From: Sordaria brevicollis
Taxonomy: Eukaryota; Ascomycota; Sordariomycetes; Sordariales; Sordariaceae
Length of the DNA stretch: 64,000 nt
NCBI GenBank assembly: GCA_033439795.1
Contig: JAUTDP010000002.1
Span: 4,836,001 to 4,900,000, forward strand
Direction of reading: 5' to 3'
A program made the translations under genes and the position numbers. The notes below the pieces were generated by a model. That model ran no database searches. It saw only the letters and a list, made by a program, of their open reading frames with translations, and was not told where the DNA came from. This document shows positions 49,377-60,848 of this stretch, one piece after another (position 1 is the stretch's first letter; each line of letters begins with the position of its first letter).

Positions 49377-52300
49377 TCCAATGTTACGGACCCTTCAAGC
49401 ATCAGAAGCACAAGCAAAAAGCCAAGACGAAACGGTCCCTACGTCCCGAACCGAGACTGGAGGTTGAAAAGTGGATCTTGTAACATGTGAAAAGTGAAAA
49501 AAGTGTCCGGGGATTGAATCTGCGTGTATCAGGGGTTAATTTGCATATGAAGAGCCGGCGTAATCGAGGATTCAGACCGTCCAGAAAATTGAATAAAATA
49601 AAAAGAATTAAACGTCCAAAAGGTATCTCAAAGTACCCCCTTTCACGAGCCAGCAGTTGATCCGTCCCAAAGCCCAAAGCCCAAAAGTGGATGGATGAAG
49701 AAAAGCACAAGCCATGCCACATGGCTTTGTCCCATCCCCATTCACCCGTTGTCCGATGTCCGTGTCAACTTCGAGTCCGTTCGCTGGTCCCTGGCCGTGG
49801 CACTGGCCCCGTCTTGTTGGCGATAGAGATGACTCGAGATGAAACACACCGTCCGTTCAGTTCGTCAGTCCCACTTGGAAAGGGGCATCCAGCGTCTTTT
49901 CATCGCAGCTTCCTGACTTGTCGATGCGAGATAAAAAACAGGGTCCGAATCCTCCAGACTGGACTGGATAGACTTATCTCCGAACCCTAGACTGTGGTTC
50001 CGGTACAAGCTCGTGACACGAGGATTCAAACATCAGATGAAGTGGCCAGACTCGTTGTTCCTAAAACAGATCACCCGAAAAAAAAGGGGCAACTGGTGGG
50101 ACCTTTCCGACAATAGGGCGTCATGGAATTCTTCTAGAAAGTTTCCAAAGCCGGAGATTTGGGAAGAAGTGTTTCGTCTTTGTAATAATCTCGGGATGAG
50201 GCGGGACGTTGGTCGACGGAGGCCGAGGCACCACAACTCCGTCCGTTCGGGTTGGATACGTACCACCACTAAAACTGCAATGTAGTGTTACCTGGAATGC
50301 GGGGGGCGAACAACGACCACCATCAGTCATCAACTTTGATGAAAGGCTTCAACCGATGGTGACCGAACGAAGAGGAAGACTGACACTTGACAGATAGACA
50401 CAGCCTTATGGATGCCATGATGTGGCTTTCTTTTGGTGTTTGATAATGTGTTGGTTTCTGGTAATGACTGCTGCCCAACATGTTGTCGCCGTCTGGCTTA
50501 GGAATGGATGTAGCCGCAATTGACGACCAAGAAAGATGAAGCAGACGGTGGTCATTGCTGTCCCGTCTTGACCTACCTCCCAAGGTGGGTTTGCGGTGAG
50601 CTGGCAGCGCTGACTTTGAGATCTTTGCTGGTCACGATACCCTACCTAAAGCCTGCGTGCCTGCGTTTCTGAGCCTCAAGGACGAATCACTTGAAGAATT
50701 GGCTAATGTTCACTCGAACTCCAGTTACGTTCGTTGTTCCGTCTCCTCGGAGCAAAGACCTGTCTCCCCTACAAGCGGTCCAATGACGTCCTTGAGATAT
50801 TGTTGCGAGAAAGTCAAAATCCTTCGGCGACAGCTCCGATCGGAGGCTCTTTGGTCCTGATGGTTCGTTTCGTCTTGGCTCTTCAGGCCGTTTTAACGAA
50901 CTCGCATGAAACGTGAAGACCACGAACAGGACGACTGGCTGAGGTTTTTGAGGATATCTCCGCGATGCTGACAAGAAATTTTGAAAGTTGCAGATTTCTT
51001 GGATGCTACCCTTGCTTGTTGTTGCTTTTTCGCTTGAGAGGCTGCTTGGGAGCTTGCCTCTGTTGGGATAACACTGGAATCTTGGCGCCGACGACGACGG
51101 AGATGTCTCTTGTGGGATAGGGAAGTGGTGATGCTGAGATTTCTTCTCCTCTCTTCCTGTTTGGACACCCTGCTGTCTCTCTGCACGGGCGGAGTTGCTG
51201 TCCGTTTGAAGGAATGTCGTGATGGCGACTAAAGGACCGATCAAGGACAGACTCCTAGGAGGAAAAGGACCGATGATACGACGTGTAGGTATCATGATCA
51301 AATCATGTCGTCGATGGCTGATGGTGGTTGGGAGACAGTCCGAGCCGTCCTCGTCTGCCTCATCCCACCGACTCCGCAAGCGCCCGAAGCCGGACGCCGG
51401 TGTTTGAAAGTTGAGATGGCCATGGAAAAATTTGCAATTGTCATGATCCGTTCTTGTGCATGAGAATCGCAGCAGCTGAACGAGAAGGATTTTGTGGTTG
51501 TTTGGTGTGGTGGTGAAGGAAAGTCGGTGAACAAGGCCGGGCCGGCGTTACCTTACCATGGCATTACGGTAAATCGTCGATAAGCCTTATCGTCCACCTG
51601 CAGTGTAACCCTGCCATCGCTGAAATACAGGGGATTACCTAAACAGTTGCGCCTAACAGCCCCTCTTCCCATGCGGGGCTTCTGGCTGTGGTGTCGCTGT
51701 CGCGCATGTCGCATAGCGCAGGCTGGCATTAGCTTAGCAGTAGCCACGGGAGGCTAATGCACTGCGGACACCTGCGATCCAACCGGACGACACCGAACCT
51801 CACGTCTGATGAGTTGTTAACGGTCAATTCAAGGCACGGGCGTGGGAGGTGTGAGATAGCGGCCTGTTTGGACATTTGCCATGAGGTAAAATGAATTGAA
51901 TATTTCCAGCGATAAAATCATCTTCTTTTTTCTCTTTTTTTCTCGTTTCACTTTTCACGAAGGTCTCAACACCAGGGCACCACCCTCGTCCTCCCTCCCT
52001 CCGTTCACAGCAGGCGGCGGCGCCGTCACATCACACCGCGGCTACGATACATGTCTCCGGAGCCGCTCTCACCCTGTAGTTGGTGACTCCCAATTCGTCG
52101 TTGCTGGTCCTCGACGTCACGAATGTTTGTGACGAGAAACGGCAAGATCGAGTTCACAGTCGCCATCAACGGGCCGCCAGCATCAAATCCTCCGGCCGGA
52201 TGATGATGTGATCGTCAGGTCCGGATTATTATATTGGACCTCCAGCAAGGGCTGAGATGTGATTTGTTTCTCGACGAAAATCAACGTCGAACCTGGGATC

Positions 52301-55300
52301 AGTATAGGCATCGGGAATTGAGACTGGTGATGGTGTTTCTTGTTATCCATTGGTAGCCCTAACATAGACGACTCGCTTCTGGCCAACCTCGAGTTCATGC
52401 TGTGCACTTGTGGCTGACAGGATTTCAGGACACCCTTCCCATACGCTTTGACAACATTCGACATTGTCTGAATATCTATGCCACACCAAATTCACCGACT
52501 CTTCTTGTCGGCGTGAGTATTCATGCGCCGAGTGCTCTTGGACAGCACGGTTGCAAAGGCAGGCCTAACCGACAGCGAAGATGTCTAGGCATCTTGGTAT
52601 GCGCTGCAAAGACTCTCAGCTCGGGTCTTCATCCGCGCTCGATGTCACGATACCTTTCGGGCCGTTCTGCCACTCTCAACCAAGAAACATGAGTCCAAAG
52701 ACATCCTGCTTGCAACCCAAACTCATCAAGAAACGCCGGAGTCAAAGATTTGAAGCTGTCATCGATTCACTTCATCAAACTGTATCCGGGATAGCGGGCA
52801 ATGAGATCGTGATTTTCAAGCCAGCCACGGCTCGTATTCAATCTGGTAACGCTGTTGTCATTTCGATGTTTACAGCATTGTTTACACCCTCCGTATCACT
52901 TTCAAAGTCTGAGCCAACCAGTTGTATTCTTTGCACCATCCATCCCACGGCTACGACACTTTCAAAGCTACAATTCATTCAAGGAGGGGAAGCTGTCAGT
53001 CCTCAGCTGCAAGTAATTCACTTTTTCATCCCGCTTCAACCACATCAAAAAACATGACAGTCATTCATGGAAATGACAGATTTTTCCCATTGGCTTTCTA
53101 ACTACCCCTCTATCACCAAGACATCCAAACACCTGGGACCAACCACGGCCTCAGCATTACACTTTTCCACCAATTTGCGCCATTCGCTAAGCTCATGGTT
53201 ACCCCTCTACCCCTCGATTCACCCCTCTCACTCTCAGAGGTCTCAGCACGGATGGCATCTAGGCCTTTGGCGGCCTTGCCCTGCTTTAGCTTCTCCCGTG
53301 TTGTCATTTTTGGTAAGCAAATGCTATGCCATTCTCGGGTACGTGTCGCGGGGTGGGATGGAACTGAGGTCCAGATGTCAGGACGTTTCTTGAAAAACGG
53401 TTCTTGGATATATTCGACGTAACGAAGTGCCAAAAAGATAGCAAAGGAATTTTAGTTCAGTATTTTCTGAATTCTGCTTCGATTTTACAAGATGCTTACG
53501 TTCACTTTAGCTCAAGCAAGTCCGTTCCGTCGTATCAGACAAGTATAACGATTCACTCGCAACGTCTAACGGAGGTAGCGGATCGAGGAATCGAAGCTAT
53601 TCCCAAGGCGCTACCTAGACTTCACTTACGATCGTGAGCTGCGATCCACCCTCATACTGAACGTCACCTGTTTTCCATTATCCGGTGTCCATGCCTGGCC
53701 TCATTTTTCTTTCCGTGACAAAACGGAAGACGCAGAGGCCCCAAGACCGTTAATGAAGATTTTAACCTTGTGAAAAGATGACCCCCGCGGCCAACTCTTC
53801 CGACGGGCATTATTCCTTTACAATTCAACACTTCATCATGGCACTCTCCTCCATCGTACCACCCTGAAAGAGGTCAAAAAACTACAAGAAGGTTTCATTC
53901 CACCACGCTGGCTCCACTACCGGCACCGGTGGCTTTTATCTCATACATAGTGGCTTGCATACACGACGCCTTGTCCGGGTAGCGGTTTTTACGGTTGCGG
54001 GAGTTGTCTTCCGTCCACAACACCTCCAACTCTCTTGTAGTAGTATCTGGGTAGACATTCCACCCAGGGCAAGCTTCAAGCACTTCCGTGACGAGGAAAC
54101 CATTCACTTACCAAAATCCTCGAGTCACCACCGGGTGACACTCCCGCCCAGGAACCTCTCGGCTCTCAATATTCAACCTCTCCAGTGCTCGCCAAAGTAA
54201 AACAACATCTTGGCAACCACGTTTGCTGACATTTGCTTCAGAGATTTCCTCAACGTTCGCTTACACGCAGAAGAGCCATCCGCATATCCCAAGTACATCA
54301 TCTCCTTGCTATCTGTCTGTGGAAGTTCAGTCCGGTCGGCGATATGTATGTATATGTACGCGCAGGAGAGATTAGACATTGTAAGACGGTAAGACGGCAA
54401 GGCACGTGGGAGATGGTGGGAAAGGCTCGGCAACGGCTACATTGTGCTTCCTCCTTTAGGTATCTCCGCCGGAGAAACTACCGATGACGGGGTTGAAATG
54501 CGCCCGGGCCGGAGAGTGGTTCAGACCGTACCGGTCCAAGATCCGGATAAGAGGTCCGATGCCCGGCCTCCAAGACCCATCGGAGATCGCCGGCTTTGAT
54601 CGGTGGAGGTCGGTGGTGGAGCTGTGTGAAACGGGGTTGCGGGGCCGTGGGCTCCGGTGGCTATCGGGGAGGCACCGTTAGTGCTCGTAAAACATGCAAA
54701 GTTAAAACGAGATTGAAGAACACCGGGTATTCGCCCTTGAGCTCTCCATGATGATACCAGAAAGCTCAACATTGGCTTCTTTTTCACATCGAGTTGTCGG
54801 CTCAACTTTTCTCGGCATTTCTACCTCGCACCGCAAATGTGGGAGAACCGGGCTAGACGCCGATGATTCGGCTATGTCACCAACTGTAAAGCCTACCAGA
54901 CTCGCAACTGCTCTAATATCCATGTTACGAGACAGCATATTAAGATTCCATGAAGTCGAGTCGTAGTCAAAGGTTTGGGTCCTTCAGAAAATGTTATCCA
55001 ATACATAACTTCTAGGTTCAGGCTATGACAGGAGAGTTGATCATGATTAGTTCCAAAGCTTTAAGAATCGGCCTCAACATCGATCGCGATGAACCCATTG
55101 ACCGCCATTACCTTTCATGCCCAGGTTCCATGAGATGAGACTGTTCAGCAGAATGAAGCCTTGTGGCTTTACCTCTTAACGAAGACGAAAAGAACCAGGA
55201 TAACTACAAACGCTGCCAAGTCAATGTGAGACATTGCTTCTCTAGCGAGCTATTCTCGAAGATGAGTTATCCATCTCGTATTGCTGCCAGGTACGTCCGG

Positions 55301-56404
55301 CTAATGCAAAGACGTTTCTGACCTTGCAGTGCTCGCTTGGGAGACGAAAGTGATGCTTGACTCGACTGATATCTCGATGTCTCGATCGAGTACCTGCTTC
55401 CATGTTGGCTTGGTGTTTCTGTTAGCAAATCAGAGACAACACTTCATCGGCATCGACGTGAGCCTCGATATCAACCGATTGAGCCTCAATTCCTGGTTTT
55501 GGTACCTCGCTAGTACTGTGAAGAGATCTAGATCTCAGATCTCCCCTTCGGATAACATAATAATGGAGGGCTCGCGAGTAGTTCGCGAGGGGCATTTACG
55601 TCAGACGTCAAAAAGTTAAACTTCTCTTGGCTACTTGTCTCAGACATCTCAAGCGGCTCTGCTCTCTTTCTTGTCTTGCGTTTTTTTTTCTCGGGTCGTT
55701 AAAGTCGTTCGTCCTTGGTTTTGTCCTTGTCTCTTTGTGAAGTGTGTGTGGTCCTTGGACGTTAATAAGTTAGACTGCGGGGTAAATGTCAAGAGAAAGA
55801 AGAAGATCATCACATCCTTAAATCACCCAGTCACCCGAGACAAATCCCACTTTTTTTTTGTTTCCAAGGCCGGGATCATGGGTGAATGAGGAGGAGGAGG
55901 AGGCTCAAGTTCGGTTCGGTTAGCAGTTTGGATGTTCGAGTGCATCGGTTCCTTGGTGGTAGTATTTGCGGTACGGTTGACTTGTCAAGAAGGCTTGAAC
56001 TCGGGACGGCCGAGATGGAGGTGCAGCGGCCGGGCGGATATGCCACGGGACTCGTGCGATGTCGTGAATTGTCTTGGGCCGATCGAGATGGCTTCCGAAA
56101 GGGGTTTTGCGGGTGAGTTCTGGCTTCCAATGAGACAGGATTCGCGATGTGGTATGACTGAAGATGTTTGCGTTGGTAGATGATGATCGGTTGATGGAGG
56201 GTCGGAGGAGTTTGGAGGTTGAAAGTGGGGAGCCCTGGAAGTACTACAAAAAAGTATTCTTGCAGCTCGCCTTCAGTGCGCTTAAAACATGATTACTTGT
56301 AGAACTTGGCATCTTTCAGTCCCAGTGAATTGCTAGATGCATCTTCAAGAAGCCATCAACAATGAAGAACCGAGAAAACGTCAAAGAGAAAAGGCAAAAA
56401 GAAC
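49377..56404. other. Long intergenic stretch without a supported gene
   Basis: About 7 kb of balanced DNA. The longest frames (230 codons minus at 50687-51379; 158 codons plus at 52581-53057) show no domain, no intron signals that improve them and no protein-like conservation pattern. I see no tRNA, array or transposon ends here. Confidence 0.4.
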
Positions 56405-56555
56405 AAAAAAAAAAGCAACGCTGGTGATAATGATACTCGCTGATTTGCGCTATGGAGGAGTGCGTAGGCGAACCCAAGCAGCTCCCCCATAACACGACTC
56501 GAACGGATAACCTTTCGGTCCCAAGTCCAAGAGCGGGCCATTGCGCCACTAAACC
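56405..56555 (-). ncRNA. tRNA-like Pol III unit, probably a tRNA-Asn-type pseudogene
   Basis: On the minus strand an A box TGGCGCAATGG (56548-56538) and a B-box-like CGTTCGAGTCG (56505-56495) are 43 nt apart, normal for a tRNA. Between them are CCGAAAGGTT and a D arm with a GCG/CGC stem. These elements resemble tRNA-Asn, but the anticodon loop reads ACTTGGGA, the T stem has a mismatch and no sequence downstream pairs with the would-be acceptor GGTTTAG. A run of ten T (56414-56405) could end a Pol III transcript of about 150 nt. It is either a decayed tRNA or a tRNA-derived small RNA. It cannot be a normal tRNA as folded by eye. Confidence 0.4.
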
Positions 56556-59500
56556 ATTTCTGGCTTTGGTTATCCTTGCTCACAAGACACTAAGCCTATA
56601 TGGGCAATTACGAACCTGATTTTGGGCGCAGCTTCCATCTGAAATCTCGACCGTCCAAGAAATTGAATTGGAACTTGCAAGACCACAACAGCAAAAGGAG
56701 CGCTGCTTCCATTGCATACTCATTCCGCTATCAACACCCATCGACAATATTGCCTCGACGATCATTGAGAGGATTCGCATCTTCTTCCATACATCCGAAG
56801 ATGGCATTCCCGTTGTCCCCTTCCATCCGATTGCACTTTTGGCTCCGCATCTCGATGGCAGTGATGTCTGAAAGAAACAAATGACATCAATCTCGATCTC
56901 AAACGATCAATCAGGGGGCCCAATTCCGCACATCGTCGCGGATCCGTACCGCTGACCTGGGAAGTGATGAACATGGATGGGTATCGGAGCCTCCATTTAC
57001 CTCCATCTTATATCCTTCCATTGCAAAAACTTTTCTTCGATTTCTTGATTTTATTTCAATTATCTTTTCCAGGTACTTCGAAACGATCTCCAATCCTTTT
57101 CACCGTTACGGTCCCTGTCCCAGCAGCGTTTTGTGTCCCCACAGCACTACCATAACACCCCATTACCAGGCCGCTGGACACATCCTGACATCCATCAAAT
57201 GACCAATGACGTCGGTGATGTGCCAAAGAACACACGAAAACGGAGATTGTTCGTCTTGGAACGAGCGAACAAGGCTTTAACGAATTATCGCCAACATGAA
57301 CCTCCTGTTCCATGTCCGTCCGAGCGACCCCGAAATGAGTATCGCCTATCTCACCAGGTCCCTTGTTCGGCGTCCGCCTAGCATCCTAACTCGCACCAGA
57401 AGCCTAGTCCGGAGCACGGCCGCTCCTCGATCCGGATGTCGTCCAAATTAACTGGCGTTCGCCTGTCGTGTTCCCTTGTGGTCACCTGGATGGAATCCTT
57501 CCAGAACGTCTGTGGAAGCTGAACTTAGGTTCTGTCCACCATGGTGAGACAACACCAGGAACATGCCCTCGGACAGGCCGTTTTTGACATATCGCTACTA
57601 CCGCTAGCTTCCAATGCCAGAACGTGCTAGAGGTAAACGACGGGCCGAATAACCCCAACTGAACTGGAAACGATGATTTCACGCCCCTGATAATGACGCC
57701 TAGGGCCCATATTATCCAAGACATACGGCGGTATAACCGTTAGTTGTCACAGAAAGTCCAAGCACGAGAGATACCGCTGCCTTATCTTCCCCGGATTTCA
57801 AGACGGAAAGTCCGCACTGACCTCCACCGGTGGAAGTCTGGAGTGTTGCAACGGTTCGTCGCATGTTTTTGAGAAAAATAATAACGGGCGAGTTAAAACT
57901 TACGGACGACTGTTCATGGGGTTGCTTGAGCACTCATGATCGTCAATGCGCTTCTTCCAAACGCAAGCTTGGCACATCAGATTGTTCAACGTTACACAAC
58001 AGGCCGTGGCAGACATGGCATTGCGGGCCGGAGCCGCGTTTATTTCCCCAGTGTTTCCAAAATCTTTTATTTCTGGATCTGGGGAATTTCTTCCTTGGCA
58101 AGAATGAGTTGCCTAGACCGTCAGTTGGTGATGTCTGTATGTCTCATCACTGAAGTTACAGCATATCAGCGCCGGGGAAGCAACGGATCACACTGAGTCA
58201 CTGACAGACAACCATACTAATGCATGGGAATAGCTTCACCTTGTTTTCCTCGGCTCCCATACCATTCCATCAGCCCGAGTAGTATCCCCATTATGAACGA
58301 AGTTAAGCGCGCGAACCAGGCTGGCAGGCTGACGTTGGTAGATCACTACCGTCTTTTGGTCTTACTCACAGAAGAGCCAAGCACAGGTCGCATATCGTAT
58401 ATGTATCACGCATCTGCTGGGAACGGTGACAAGTAATTGCCGGATTCTCAGCATGGTTAATGGGAACGCTGATCATCTTACGAAAAAAGCATCTCGATGC
58501 CTCCGGGTTCCTGGAGGGAAGGCATTCCCAACAGTGTCCGGTAAACAACCCAACTCCATATCGCACTCTGTTTCTCTTGGGCTGCTTTCCCTTTCCGATC
58601 TTAATAACACGGAAAAGGAATGCGATCAATATCACAACCCTCCCGATCCGGACTCACATGACACTTCGCTCCCCGAATCCTCTTCCGTTCCTGGTTGGCC
58701 GTCCGGCCCCCCGGCCGGGCGTGTCAAACACCAAAACCCCCACATTGCAGCCCGGTTCAGCCAGCGGGTGTTAGCGCCTCGAGCGCCCCAAACAGCCCCG
58801 GAAACCAAGGGCTTCAGCTCCCCGGATGCTCCCCCGGACATCTAACAGGCTTGGCTTTGATAACATGGCAGGGCAGGGCAGGGCGACCAAGCAGGGCTGT
58901 GATGGTCAACTGACTTTTTGGCAAGGGGAGGACTGAAATTGGGGGTGACAAACATTGGAGTTGGGTACTGTGTTTTTACTTTTTCGATAGAAAACTTTTG
59001 AAATTCGAGATGAGAGAAAAATGAGTAATACTCTCTGCTAGTTGATAGAAGGTAAGCAGAAAATGAAATGCGGCATTGGAATGTCAACGCCAACTCAGAA
59101 TCACGATGGTGAACACCACAGCACATCGACATCGATATCAACCGCTAAGACAAGATCAATATAAACCACTACAGGAGCATGGTCAAAAAGCAAAATACCT
59201 CCCATAACATCTCGAGGCCCGCATTATCTATTAAATACTCAGCCTAAACGTTATTTCTTTTTTCCTATTTTCTTTTTCTCGCAATAGTTACATTTCGCAT
59301 ATTCGTCTCCTCACTGTCTTTTCTCCGTTCTCATCCAATCACATAATTCACAAACCATTTTCGCTTTGTCTTTTCCCATTTCTTTCCCATGTCCTTTTCA
59401 TTTTCCATGGATTGTTTTCCCTGTTTATGCCCCTTGGTGCCAATCCCCTACACAGTAAACTATTTTCCTTCATCCCATGACCACCTCTCAAGCCACCAAT

Positions 59501-60260
59501 TCTGTCCCCCACCACACCACCATTTGACGACCAAGCCCGGACAAGCCTTAAGCTCGACACCATTTCAGCTCCGTTTTTGCTTCATTTTTCGGTTTGAGTT
59601 TCTGACCTTCCCTTTTTCTACCCATCACATCGTTCATTTCTAGTTTTTGACCCCCGCCTAGCAGCTACTTGGAGGATTAATCCCTCCACCACTTGTCAGC
59701 TAGTCAGCCCTCCGTGGGAAACGGGGACTATCCGCGAGCCGCGGGTACTGTGGTCGGTCCGTGAGGCTCATCACCTCGTCACCTCATCACTACCCGTCCA
59801 TCACCATATCACCCCCCACACTATACCCGAAACATGACCCCTTTCTGGCCCTTAGGAGAAGCATAATATTGAACAACTCAGCAAAATGTGAGACAAGGTG
59901 AAGTCATTGTGTCTTGTGCCTCGGTAGATGTCCTTCGGCTTTGAGATAGCACCTGCACGGCCCGTGAGCATCAACGTCTATGCGAAATTGGAAACGGTAA
60001 GGTGGTTTTCTTGTTGGCTACGTACCACGGGAGCAAACAGTTCACTGTCTGTTGGTGAAAAGAACTTTAACTATCTACCAACAAAAGAGACCTGCATATA
60101 GAAATCACGAGGACATGCCCTAAATGGATGAGCAAACATGCTGATCCGGTGAAATGAGGAACTTACGATAAGAGGCCGGTTTAGATTTACCTCCTCGGTC
60201 CTTGTCTACGAGTTTGATATTGTTATGCTGTTGCGCTTATTGCCTATTGTGTATCGAATA
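56556..60260. other. Intergenic stretch without a supported gene
   Basis: Balanced DNA with many short overlapping frames (none above 140 codons), CT-rich tracts around 59250-59650 and no recognisable domain. I see nothing else I can name. Confidence 0.4.
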
Positions 60261-60704
60261 TCAACCGAGGCCCGACCCGGCGCCCCAGCCGGCGTCGGCG
60301 GCAGTTTGCCAGATGTCGTCAACCAGCCTGATGTACATGTTATGCAGTACCGCTAACTCAGGGGTAAATGCAAAGACGATGCGGAAGTAAACAAACCCAT
60401 TGGAGCATACGGACGTACCTGACATGCGATACCGTTCATGCTTCGCAAAACGTGGTTCTGTCGTTGCGTACATACATTGCGTGATACCATGTAGGTGTAG
60501 AAGTAATGCTTCTCGGTACCAGATTGCCGGGTCGTTCATGAACATCTGTTCCCGAAAAACGTTGACGAAAGAAGACCCACCAGAGATGAGCTCTTCGGTA
60601 GCGAACACACGTCTCCAAACGAACGTCTTGGGGACATGAGCGTAGCTGGACATGAGATCTGGATCACATTTACCATGCTGATATTTGTCGAACAACTTAA
60701 ACAT
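60261..60704 (-). CDS. Doubtful ORF downstream of the CHY gene
   Basis: A 147-codon minus-strand frame starts at a true ATG and begins MFKLFDKYQHGKCDPD. The first 95 residues have protein-like composition (for example NDPAIWYREALLLHLHG). A good splice donor, TCAG|GTACGTCC, lies inside it near 60418, so a real gene would probably be spliced there and the tail of the open frame would be intronic. I recognise no family. It lies 145 bp beyond the stop of the CHY gene on the same strand and might be part of its 3' region. Confidence 0.2.
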   Translation of the reverse strand: MFKLFDKYQHGKCDPDLMSSYAHVPKTFVWRRVFATEELISGGSSFVNVFREQMFMNDPAIWYREALLLHLHGITQCMYATTEPRFAKHERYRMSGTSVCSNGFVYFRIVFAFTPELAVLHNMYIRLVDDIWQTAADAGWGAGSGLG

Positions 60705-60848
60705 GCTATGCCATGCTCATGATACTGTATCAATGCGAGAACCACCAAGATCCACCGTTGTTCAGACTATATACGTCACGACCAACAGCTTCCACAACAT
60801 CTAACCCTATTCCTCCTCCTACCACGTAGAGTGGCAACAACAACCCCG

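Noticed and set aside
50687..51379. 230-codon minus-strand open frame
   Set aside because: Gln/Ser/Arg/Pro-rich with no domain. Several competing frames cover the same bases.
51603..51761. CAGTG...CACTG ends suggesting a small hAT-like element
   Set aside because: Only the outer five or six bases match, the flanks do not give an 8-bp duplication and the arms diverge at once.
52581..53057. 158-codon plus-strand open frame
   Set aside because: Some protein-like stretches, but no family, poor start context and no splice signals that extend it.
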